From contig NC_014507.1 of NCBI RefSeq assembly GCF_000147875.1, positions 186,001-250,000 on the forward strand: a stretch of 64,000 nucleotides of DNA, given 5' to 3'. The position numbers and the translations under genes are program-made. Positions 25,864 through 33,447 of this stretch are shown in pieces. Origin of the DNA: Methanolacinia petrolearia DSM 11571. Lineage in GTDB: Archaea; Halobacteriota; Methanomicrobia; Methanomicrobiales; Methanomicrobiaceae. Numbering within the stretch: position 1 is the stretch's first letter; every line of letters starts with the position of its first letter. A model generated the notes under the pieces. The model searched no databases and had not been told where the DNA came from. It was given only the letters and a program-made list of their open reading frames with translations.

Positions 25864-26067
25864 ATGAAGTGCAGAGTCCATTTCAAAAGGGAATCGAAAG
25901 ATATCGAATACGAATTTTACGAAGGCGAAAAACTCTCTGAGATGCTTCTCTCCTTCGGCCTCATCCCCGACACCGTGATAATCCTTGTAGACGGCCGCCC
26001 CGTTCCCGAGGACGAATACATAGCCGAAACCGGATACGTCATCATGGAAACCGCTTCGAGAGGCTAA
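25864..26067 (+). CDS. Ubiquitin-fold ThiS/MoaD-like small protein lacking GG tail
   Basis: This 67-residue protein, MKCRVHFKRESKDIEYEFYEGEKLSEMLLSFGL... then VIILVDGRPVPEDEYI, has the beta-grasp pattern of ThiS/MoaD/SAMP sulfur carriers, including VDGRPVPED. Those carriers end in Gly-Gly for thiocarboxylation; this one ends TASRG, with Arg in place of the penultimate Gly. It may be a non-carrier relative, or use the single terminal Gly. ATG 25864 is chosen because GGTGA ends five bases before it; a GTG three codons upstream lies inside that site. It is a lone gene between the tRNA and the betaine importer. No thiF or moeB is nearby. Confidence 0.7.
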   Translation: MKCRVHFKRESKDIEYEFYEGEKLSEMLLSFGLIPDTVIILVDGRPVPEDEYIAETGYVIMETASRG

Positions 26068-26102
26068 AAAAAGGAAAAAAATTCTAAAAATTAATAAAAG
26101 TT

Positions 26103-27017
26103 TCAGGAGATCCAGCCGTTCACGGTCTCCTCATTCGCCTCGATCCATGCAGCCGCAGCCTCGTCCTCCGAAGCTCCGCCCTCTATGTCCAGCATGACGG
26201 CCGACATGTCGTCTGCGGTCCAGTTGAAGTTCTGAAGAATCGTGTAGACTCCCGGCTTGTCCTCCTTCAGTCCCTGCCTTGCAAGGGTTGCGATATACTC
26301 GTCGCCGCCGTAGACTCCCTTCGGGTCTTCGAGGTACTTGAGATCGTATCTTGAAAACATCCAGTGCGGGGTCCACCCGGTAACCACGATCCAGTCCTCG
26401 TCCTTGTAGGCCTTCGCAAGCTCTGCGGTCATTCCCGCACTGCTGCTCGAAAGAAGCGTGTAATCGAGGCCGTATTCGTCAATCGCCTCCTCGGTGTTCT
26501 GCATAATTCCCGCACCCGGCTCGATACCCGTGATCGTGCTGTCGAACTTGTCCGCAACGCCGTTCATCTCGTCTATCGAATCGATCGTGACATACGTCGG
26601 GACGACAAGGCCGATCTTCGTTCCCTCCATGTTCCTTCCGACGAGATCGATGTCGTCACCGTACGTGTCCCAGTAGTTCGCCTGGGTCGAAGGAAGCCAT
26701 GCGGAGACCGAACAATCTACATCTCCGTCGGCCAGCGCCTGGTAGAGCGGTCCGGCATCCACTGCATAGAGCTCGACATCGTATCCTGCCTTCTCAAACG
26801 CCTGCTTCAGCACGTTGGTGCTCGCAATCTCGGAATCCCAGAGCACGTAACCGATGCTAACCTCGTCCTTGCTCTCCGTTCCCGTCGTTGGCGTGGCCGT
26901 AGCAGTAGTTGTCTGTTCTCCGGTCTGTCCCGTATCGCTTCCCGTACACCCTGCAAAGAGCGTAAAAGCGAACAATACCAAAATTATGAGTCCTATTGCT
27001 TTAAATTTGCCAGTCAT
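26103..27017 (-). CDS. proX: Glycine-betaine/proline ABC transporter substrate-binding lipoprotein
   Basis: This is a 304-residue secreted binding protein. The N-terminus has a hydrophobic signal and lipobox LFAGC, with lipidation Cys24, then a Thr-rich linker (about 30-48). The mature domain SIGYVLWDSEIASTNVLKQAFEKAGYDVEL matches the OpuAC/ProX fold, with Trp residues (VTGWTPHWMF, SAWLPSTQANYW) that would form the aromatic betaine cage. It captures an osmoprotectant such as glycine betaine for import. It is the last gene of the proV-proW-proX operon, with a 141-base gap after proW that may hold its own promoter or a processing site. Confidence 0.9.
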   Translation of the reverse strand: MTGKFKAIGLIILVLFAFTLFAGCTGSDTGQTGEQTTTATATPTTGTESKDEVSIGYVLWDSEIASTNVLKQAFEKAGYDVELYAVDAGPLYQALADGDVDCSVSAWLPSTQANYWDTYGDDIDLVGRNMEGTKIGLVVPTYVTIDSIDEMNGVADKFDSTITGIEPGAGIMQNTEEAIDEYGLDYTLLSSSSAGMTAELAKAYKDEDWIVVTGWTPHWMFSRYDLKYLEDPKGVYGGDEYIATLARQGLKEDKPGVYTILQNFNWTADDMSAVMLDIEGGASEDEAAAAWIEANEETVNGWIS

Positions 27018-27158
27018 AACCAGTCCTCGTTTGTTTTCGGCATAGAAAGGATGGACGTCCTTAAAATATGCCTGAAAATGTCACAAAAAGGAAAAATTGT
27101 CCTTTTTAAAAATTATCTTTTTGACCTTATAAATGTGTATGGGTTTTCCTGTTTATCT

Positions 27159-28013
27159 TCAGGCCGTTGTTTTGATCAGGTTCTGGGAGAGCCTGTCGAG
27201 TATTATCGCGATAATCACGATGGCGAGTCCGGCCTCGAAACCCATCCCGATATCAACCCTCTGGATTCCGACAAGCACATTGTACCCAAGACCCCCTGCA
27301 CCAATCATCGAGGCGATGACCGTCATTGAGAGCGAGAGCATTATACACTGGTTCACACCCGCCATTATGGTTGGCATTGCGACCGGAAGCTGGACTTTGA
27401 TAAGTTTTTGGTTCGGCGTCGCACCGAATGAATCCGCCACCTCGTTCAACTCTTTGGGGATCTGCCTGATGCCGAGGTTCGTAAGCCTTATTGCGGGCGG
27501 CATCGCGAATATGACCGTCGCAATAACACCCGGAACGTCTCCCAGAGCGAAGAAGATTACCGCAGGAATAAGGTATACGAACGAAGGCATCGTCTGCATA
27601 AAGTCAAGGAACGGTCGCAGTACCCTGTCAAATATATCGTTTCTCGATGCCGTGATCCCCGTCGGAATCGCGATCAAAAGAGCGATGAAGGTCGATGTGA
27701 TGACAAGTGCGAGCGTCTCCATCGACTCCGGCCAGAGGCGGAGGTTCTGTATTAAAAGAAGCCCTGCCGCGATAAAAACCGGCATCTTCCAGTCTTTGTT
27801 CGATACATACCAGCCCGCCGCCGCAAGGATGAGTATGATGATGAAAGAGGGGATAAAGAGCAGAAGATCCTTGATTGCGGATATGAAAACGTCAAGAACA
27901 AAACGAATCGTGTCGAGAAGCCACCCGAAGTAGGTGTCGATCCAGTCGACGATGTACTCGACCGCCTCGCCCAGTGGAATCTTCGGAAAGATCGCATATG
28001 AATCGCCTGCCAT
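27159..28013 (-). CDS. proW: Glycine-betaine/proline ABC transporter permease
   Basis: This is a 284-residue inner-membrane permease with about six or seven helices. The conserved permease loop reads EVADSFGATPNQKLIKVQLPVAMPTIMAGVNQCIMLSLSMTVIASMIG, the EAA-type motif that contacts the ATPase. The N-terminal amphipathic region (IPLGEAVEYIVDWIDTYFGWLLDTIRFVLDV) is typical of ProW/OpuAB. It starts two bases after proV stops, so the two are co-translated. It works with ProV and ProX in uptake of compatible solutes under osmotic stress. Confidence 0.93.
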   Translation of the reverse strand: MAGDSYAIFPKIPLGEAVEYIVDWIDTYFGWLLDTIRFVLDVFISAIKDLLLFIPSFIIILILAAAGWYVSNKDWKMPVFIAAGLLLIQNLRLWPESMETLALVITSTFIALLIAIPTGITASRNDIFDRVLRPFLDFMQTMPSFVYLIPAVIFFALGDVPGVIATVIFAMPPAIRLTNLGIRQIPKELNEVADSFGATPNQKLIKVQLPVAMPTIMAGVNQCIMLSLSMTVIASMIGAGGLGYNVLVGIQRVDIGMGFEAGLAIVIIAIILDRLSQNLIKTTA

Positions 28014-28015
28014 CT

Positions 28016-29236
28016 TCAGACCTCCATCCTCGAAAGGGCGGCGAGAACCGATCCCTTGATGATTATGCCCTTTATTTTTTGTTCGTCATCGAGGACCGGG
28101 ATAGGTATTCCGGACTCCGCCACCAGGGGGATGATCTCCGTTACCGGTGTGTCAGGGCTGACGGACGGGATATCCCGTTTGATTATGCCTTCGAGACCGA
28201 GGCCGTTCTTTTTCGCCTCAGTCGCATCGTCGACAAGCACGAGCCCTTCATATTTCCTGTGCTTCGAGACCGCGAATACGCTCGATATCCCGTATTCCTC
28301 CATCAGGTGAAGGGCGTTGTTCGGACCGGACGAAACTGAAACAAGCGGCTCGGGCCTCTTCATCACATCCTTTGCCGAGAGTACTTTTGTCATGTCGACA
28401 TCCTCGACGAACTTTTCGACGTATTTCGTCTCGGGGTTAGTAAGGATATCCTCGGCGGTTCCCACCTGGACTGTGCCCCCGTCCTTCATCAGCGCTATTC
28501 TGTCGCCGAGCTTCAGCGCCTCGTCGAGGTCGTGGCTCACGAAGATTATCGTCTTGTTCACCCTGTCCTGCAGGTCGAGGAGTTCGTCCTGCATCTCCCT
28601 TCTTATCATGGGATCGAGGGCACTGAACGCTTCGTCCATCAGGAGAATGTCGCAGTCGCCCGCAAGAGCCCTTGCAAGTCCGACACGCTGCTGCATTCCG
28701 CCGGAAAGTTCCGAGGGCATGCTGTTTTCGTAGCCTTCAAGCCCGACGAGACTTATCGCCTTCTCTGCCTTCCGGTGTCTCTCTTCAACCGTAATGCCCT
28801 GGATCTCGAGCGGAAACGCGACGTTGTCGAGGACCGTCCTGTGGGGAAGAAGTGCAAAACCCTGGAAGATCATCCCGATCTTGTTTCTCCGGAACTCCCG
28901 GAGCTCTTCTTCGTTCATCTCCCGGATGTTCTCCCCGTCCACGAGGATTTCACCTGATGTCGGCTCGACAAGGCGGTTTAAGCACCTTAAAAGTGTCGAT
29001 TTGCCGCATCCCGAAAGCCCCATGAGGACGAAGATCTCGCCTTCGTATACCTCAAACGAGACATTGTTGAGCGCAACGTTCTGCTGTGTCGCCTCCATGA
29101 TCTCTTTCTTCGATCTTCCTCTCTCCAGCATTTCGAGCGCCGCTTCGGGCCTCGGGCCGAATATTTTTACAAGGCTTCGGGCTTCGACCTTGACTTTCTT
29201 GTTATCTCCTATGTTATCTTCTTCCGGTATGTCCAT
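28016..29236 (-). CDS. proV: Glycine-betaine/proline ABC transporter ATPase with CBS domains
   Basis: This is a 406-residue ATP-binding subunit. Walker A is GLSGCGKST, the signature LSGGMQQRVGLARALA, Walker B ILLMDEAFSALDP, and the switch His lies in FVSHDLDEAL. The N-terminal extension KIFGPRPEAALEMLERGRSKKEI is characteristic of ProV/OpuAA. The C-terminal 130 residues carry two CBS repeats (LSAKDVMKRPEPLVSV... and IIKRDIPSVSPDTPVTEIIPLV), which in OpuA sense ionic strength. TTTGGTGAC precedes the ATG by about five bases. It is first in the operon. Confidence 0.94.
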   Translation of the reverse strand: MDIPEEDNIGDNKKVKVEARSLVKIFGPRPEAALEMLERGRSKKEIMEATQQNVALNNVSFEVYEGEIFVLMGLSGCGKSTLLRCLNRLVEPTSGEILVDGENIREMNEEELREFRRNKIGMIFQGFALLPHRTVLDNVAFPLEIQGITVEERHRKAEKAISLVGLEGYENSMPSELSGGMQQRVGLARALAGDCDILLMDEAFSALDPMIRREMQDELLDLQDRVNKTIIFVSHDLDEALKLGDRIALMKDGGTVQVGTAEDILTNPETKYVEKFVEDVDMTKVLSAKDVMKRPEPLVSVSSGPNNALHLMEEYGISSVFAVSKHRKYEGLVLVDDATEAKKNGLGLEGIIKRDIPSVSPDTPVTEIIPLVAESGIPIPVLDDEQKIKGIIIKGSVLAALSRMEV

Positions 29237-29572
29237 ATCGTGTCACCAAAGCCCCCCGGTGGTTTTGTTACATTTCAATATCTTTTTCATCTTTGGTAAC
29301 TGTTTGCAATTCCCGATATAATTGGAATATTTGTAAAAAAGGATTCTATAATTTAATATTTTTACAATTTGATAAAATAAATACATCTAAAAATGCGAAT
29401 ATAAATTGCGATTCAATCCTGTTTTTAGGATTATGCCGAAATAAGTTCTTTAATCAAAGATTAAGATGGCATATGGTAATATTTTTGGTTATGGGGGGAG
29501 AGCTGGGATTAATATTCTTTATTATAAATGTCCGGGCCGTTGGGCAACCCGGGAATGTTTTTTTCGGCTGTT
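29237..29572. other. 336-base gene-free gap with GC hairpin and T-run
   Basis: This is an AT-rich stretch between the diverging 5' end of proV and the 3' end of msrA, and no credible coding frame is seen. It holds the proV upstream region and a near-palindrome TCTTTAATC-AAA-GATTAAGA at about 29449-29468. It also holds a plus-strand hairpin, CCGGG (29532-29536) with CCCGG (29548-29552), followed by seven Ts at 29558-29564. That hairpin has terminator form for a plus-strand transcript, although no plus-strand gene precedes it. Confidence 0.35.
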
Positions 29573-30082
29573 TTACTCCCTCTTCCCGAGATCCACCCTA
29601 CACTCCGGGTTGACACCCTGGTTTCTTATCTTGAAGAGATACTTCTGGTGGTACTCCTCCGCCTCCCAAAACTTCCCGAGAGGGACTACCTCGGTGACGA
29701 TCTCTTTTCCACCGAACCTACTTTCATCTTCGAGCTCCCTGACGAAATTCTCCGCCTCGTTCTTCTGGAGTTCGTCCCTGCAGAAGATCGCGGACCTGTA
29801 CTGCGTCCCGACATCGGGCCCCTGTTTGTTGAGCGTCGTCGGGTCGTGCATATTGAAAAATTCTTTAAGGAGGTCCCTGTACGAAACGGCTTCGGGTGCG
29901 AATGTGACCTCAACTGCTTCCGCATGTCCGGTATTTCCTGTGCAGACGTCCTCGTAACACGGGTTGTCGAGTTTCCCGCCAGTATACCCTACACGGGTCC
30001 TGATTACTCCCCTAACCTTCCCGAAGGCCTCTTCGACGTGCCAGAAGCATCCTCCGGCAAACACTACTGTCTCCTCTGACAT
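29573..30082 (-). CDS. msrA: Peptide methionine-S-sulfoxide reductase MsrA
   Basis: This 169-residue enzyme reduces methionine-S-sulfoxide in proteins and free Met in the cytoplasm. VVFAGGCFWHVEEAF holds the catalytic Cys in GCFW, and GYTGGKLDNPCYEDVCTGNTGHAEAVEV and NMHDPTTLNKQGPDVGTQYRSAIF are canonical. No C-terminal resolving Cys or fused MsrB domain is seen, so recycling would use an internal Cys (C45 or C50 region) or a low-molecular thiol. ATG 30082 is chosen over a TTG three codons upstream. It is monocistronic. Confidence 0.95.
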   Translation of the reverse strand: MSEETVVFAGGCFWHVEEAFGKVRGVIRTRVGYTGGKLDNPCYEDVCTGNTGHAEAVEVTFAPEAVSYRDLLKEFFNMHDPTTLNKQGPDVGTQYRSAIFCRDELQKNEAENFVRELEDESRFGGKEIVTEVVPLGKFWEAEEYHQKYLFKIRNQGVNPECRVDLGKRE

Positions 30083-30184
30083 AATACCCAATGGGGGGAT
30101 TCTGTTTTATCAAGGTATTGGTCGTTTGGAGATCCTGATCAGGATATGTGTCTGGTGAAAAGAAAGGATAGCAGGAATTTCAGT

Positions 30185-31498
30185 TTATCCTGTGATTTCC
30201 GCACTCTGCATCCTGTCTATTTTGAGAACTGCCGATGCCAGGGCGAAGATGAGAATTCCGTTTAGAACAAGAATTCCTGCAATTGCCATGCCCGGAATAA
30301 TTCCCGGAAGGAACATCGATGCACCGAAACTTATTGAGACGAAATTAAGGATTGTCTGAATAATCAGAAGATTTTTTAAAACCGGCGGAATCGGATCATT
30401 TTCTGCTCCCTGCTTCCCGCGGTTTAGCAACACGGGCCCGAAGCGCTTCAGGAGAAGGATCACACCGCCTGCGATGTTCAGAAACCCGATAAGCTCTGTC
30501 AGAATTCCTGTAGTTATTCCCGGAACTACACATGAGAATATTCCTGCTCCGGCGAACACGACTCCTATTACCATCAGGAGCCATGAGCGCCTGCATTCCC
30601 CTGCAGGAGTTTCGCCGAGCGCCATCATCTGTATGGCCATTACAACCATCAGGAGGCCCAGCTGGCCGTCGGGGGAGAACGGGATCATCCCCAGGTTTAC
30701 CGGGACGAGCAGGAATCCGAGGAGGACGAGCAGGAACCCCACAGGAATTATTATTGCTACCTGGAGTGGAATTGCCGCCACAGAAAAAAGCAATGTTCTC
30801 TTCTCCGCAGATTCGGATAGTATCTTCTCCTCTTCCTGTGGATAAATGGTGTTCGTCCTGTGAAGGCAGAACGAAAGATAAAAGATGCATACGCCGTAGA
30901 CAAGGAGAATTGCTGCTGTCAGCGTATCTTCGGCAATCCCAGGAAGGAGTGTTATGATCCCGAGTATTGCCGATATAATATATACGAGAGCACATGCAAG
31001 AGTCAGGTGCCGCAGGACCCCGGGCACAGCCAGCCACCGCTTTGCCTTCCCATCTGCAAGAAAGAGCTGAAGGAGAAGTGAAATCCCCCCGAAAAACAGC
31101 ATGAGCCCTGCAAGAATCCTGACGAAATCCGAAAGATAACCGGGGATGAAGCATGCGATCATCCCGGCTGCGGTGGTGCAGACCCCAATTATGATAACTA
31201 TCCACGATCGCCGGATGTCACCGAAAGGTGTTCTTCCAAGAGCGATTATCTGAAGTGAGACAATTACAAGAAAGAGACCATATGTGCTGTCCGGAGTGTA
31301 TGGAAGTTCTCCTGTATGGATCCTGAACAAAAGAGTTCCGAATATCAGCATAAAAATTCCGAAGATAAAGAGTATTACAACCTCAAAAGAGAGGTCCCCA
31401 AAAAATTCCTTCTTCATTTCAATATTGTTCCCGCCGTTATCGTCCTGTCCCAATCCCGTTTCCTCCTCTACATCCGTCCGGAATTCATTCCGGTGCAT
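30185..31498 (-). CDS. Internally duplicated polytopic membrane protein, unknown function
   Basis: This is a 437-residue integral membrane protein with about 12 hydrophobic segments. The two halves are clearly duplicated. Residues about 85-120 (LGRTPFGDIRRSWIVIIIG, then CFIPG) align with about 300-335 (LGETPAGECRRSWLLMVIG, then CVVPG). The preceding helices match too (TYGLFLVIVSLQIIAL with QLGLLMVVMAIQMMAL). The soluble N-terminus (about 30 residues) is acidic and may be absent if translation starts at Met28 (MKKEFFGDL). It is not recognised as a named transporter family, and the pseudo-twofold repeat suggests a channel or transporter. It stands alone. Confidence 0.65.
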   Translation of the reverse strand: MHRNEFRTDVEEETGLGQDDNGGNNIEMKKEFFGDLSFEVVILFIFGIFMLIFGTLLFRIHTGELPYTPDSTYGLFLVIVSLQIIALGRTPFGDIRRSWIVIIIGVCTTAAGMIACFIPGYLSDFVRILAGLMLFFGGISLLLQLFLADGKAKRWLAVPGVLRHLTLACALVYIISAILGIITLLPGIAEDTLTAAILLVYGVCIFYLSFCLHRTNTIYPQEEEKILSESAEKRTLLFSVAAIPLQVAIIIPVGFLLVLLGFLLVPVNLGMIPFSPDGQLGLLMVVMAIQMMALGETPAGECRRSWLLMVIGVVFAGAGIFSCVVPGITTGILTELIGFLNIAGGVILLLKRFGPVLLNRGKQGAENDPIPPVLKNLLIIQTILNFVSISFGASMFLPGIIPGMAIAGILVLNGILIFALASAVLKIDRMQSAEITG

Positions 31499-31678
31499 TA
31501 TGATTCAATTATAATCAATAATTTCATAATTGATTTATAATTTATGATTTATTTTGGTGCTTTATCCAAAATTCAGGGATATCGGGATGCTGCTGTTTTT
31601 AATTCCGGTATTTATGAATATCCTGGTGTCGTTGAAAGAATACCTTGATATACAGGCTTTTTTAATAAAAGAATTATT

Positions 31679-32473
31679 ATGTTTCGACTTCAGGACGATT
31701 TTACATACCTGATGCCCGTTCATTTTGGGGGAGGCAGGTTTACTCCCGACAGGGTTGTCCGCCAGAGGACGACGACACTTGCAATGACCTATGAAACCGA
31801 CAGGGGTCTTCTTGAGCAGTATATTCCCGAAGGGTTCGAACTGATCTCGCCCGAGGTGCAGGTTATATTCAGTAAATTCACTGAGATCGACTGGATGCAG
31901 GGCGGGCAGTACAATCTCGTCAATGTTGCATCGCCTGTCCGCTTCAGCGGCCAAAAGGACGATCTTGAAGGCTCGTACACTCTTGTCGTATGGGAGAACA
32001 GGACCGCACCTATTCTCGGTGGACGCGAACAGACCGGAATTCCCAAGATCTATGCCGATATCGAGGACCTGCACATCCTCAGGCCGCATTACATGACAAA
32101 CGCCAGCTATGAAGGGAGCACGTTCCTGAACCTTGAATTTGAGGCGGAAGAGGAGATAACCGGCGTCGAAATGGATGCAATGAGATCGGGATTTTCGTCG
32201 GTAAATGCTATAGGGTGGAGATATATCCCGAAGGTCGGGGCTCCCGGTGCCGAACTGAGTCAGTTCGTTCTTTACCCTCAGGGCATGAAGGTCGAACATG
32301 CAGTGGCCGGGAAGGGAAGCCTGAAATGGACGACCCTTACCCCTATGCAGAATCCCGCACAGTACTACATTGTAAACAGTCTTGCGGCTCTGCCGGTTGA
32401 AAAGATTAAACAGTCGGTTTTGTTCGAGGGGGAGACCTTCCTTCATGCGATGGGTGCCCGGGTAATTGAATAA
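31679..32473 (+). CDS. Acetoacetate decarboxylase family protein
   Basis: This 264-residue soluble protein resembles the ADC family. [40 protein letters not shown], then [24 protein letters not shown] carry the REx(2-4)GxPK region, where the family's Schiff-base Lys lies. Classical ADC makes acetone from acetoacetate; many homologues in this family use other acids, so the substrate is open. It is followed 32 bases later by a short-chain dehydrogenase gene on the same strand, pointing to a shared pathway on a keto or hydroxy compound. The promoter lies in the very AT-rich 180-base gap at 31499-31678. Confidence 0.8.
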   Translation: MFRLQDDFTYLMPVHFGGGRFTPDRVVRQRTTTLAMTYETDRGLLEQYIPEGFELISPEVQVIFSKFTEIDWMQGGQYNLVNVASPVRFSGQKDDLEGSYTLVVWENRTAPILGGREQTGIPKIYADIEDLHILRPHYMTNASYEGSTFLNLEFEAEEEITGVEMDAMRSGFSSVNAIGWRYIPKVGAPGAELSQFVLYPQGMKVEHAVAGKGSLKWTTLTPMQNPAQYYIVNSLAALPVEKIKQSVLFEGETFLHAMGARVIE

Positions 32474-32505
32474 AATAATAAGATCTATTGAAAAAGAGGA
32501 GAATT

Positions 32506-33342
32506 ATGGTAGATTCGGATCATTACAGGAACAGGATCTGCATCGTTACAGGTGCAAATTCGGGTATAGGATATGCAATCTCGGCTGAACTTTTGAAGAG
32601 GGGAGCGGTCGTTTACATGACGGGAAGAAGCCCGGATAAAATATCAAAGGCTGCGGAGGATTTTTCTTCGTATGGAGGGAATGTGCGAAAACTCGTTATG
32701 GACGTCACGAAACAGGAGGATGTCCGGAAAGGGATAGCTCATGTTGCGGCAGAGGCGGGAAGGATCGATCTTCTCTTCAACAACGCCGGAGTTGGCGGGA
32801 CGATCCCGTTTGAGAAGGCGACAATCGAAGACTGGAAAAAGATCATCGATACGAACATCTGGAGTGTCATTTACGGGGTTTCGGCAGCCGTTCCAATTAT
32901 GTTGAAACAGGGTGAAGGTCATATAGTCAACACCTCCTCCATTGCCGGGATCGTTCCGCCTCCTTTTCAGGCGCTGTATTCACTCACAAAATATGGTGTT
33001 ACGGGTATGACCGAGTGCCTGAAGTACGAGTACGCGGAGAAAGGTCTAAGATTCTCGACCATATGCCCTGCAAACATTGCAACCCCGATCTTCAACAAGA
33101 GTATTGACGGTACGGCACACGGTGAGCTGAGGATACCGGACGATGCATATCCCGCCGACGAGGCGGCATCGCTGATCCTTGACAGGGTTTCGGAGAACAA
33201 AGGTATAATCGTCGTCCCGGAAGAGCCGTACACCGACATGTGGAAAGGCTATGTCCTCGGGGAAAGTGTTGTCGAAGACGAGCTCTACAAGATGGCCCGG
33301 CAGAGAAGGGAGGCCTTTGAGAAAGGCGGATCATACTTCTGA
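32506..33342 (+). CDS. Short-chain dehydrogenase/reductase (classical SDR)
   Basis: This is a 278-residue Rossmann-fold oxidoreductase. The cofactor loop is TGANSGIG, TGRS follows the second strand (favouring NADP(H)), NNAGVGG is present, and the catalytic Ser (NTSSIAG) and YSLTK (YxxxK) lie at the usual spacing. The C-terminus is normal in length. ATG 32506 is chosen for GAGGAG four bases upstream over an earlier in-frame ATG at 32488. It is probably co-transcribed with the acetoacetate-decarboxylase-like gene. The substrate is unknown. Confidence 0.88.
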   Translation: MVDSDHYRNRICIVTGANSGIGYAISAELLKRGAVVYMTGRSPDKISKAAEDFSSYGGNVRKLVMDVTKQEDVRKGIAHVAAEAGRIDLLFNNAGVGGTIPFEKATIEDWKKIIDTNIWSVIYGVSAAVPIMLKQGEGHIVNTSSIAGIVPPPFQALYSLTKYGVTGMTECLKYEYAEKGLRFSTICPANIATPIFNKSIDGTAHGELRIPDDAYPADEAASLILDRVSENKGIIVVPEEPYTDMWKGYVLGESVVEDELYKMARQRREAFEKGGSYF

Positions 33343-33447
33343 TAAAAGAGCAAGTATTATAGTTTCACTGTAAATACTTCTTAACACTGAAATGGTTGAC
33401 GGAGCTTGTACCGCCTGGGAACTGCCTTCGTTTTCATGGGATTTTAT

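Noticed and set aside
29466-29957. Plus-strand frame of 163 codons overlapping msrA
   Set aside because: Lies mostly antisense to the clear MsrA gene with its GCFW motif. Codon pattern and composition fit the shadow of msrA rather than a protein.
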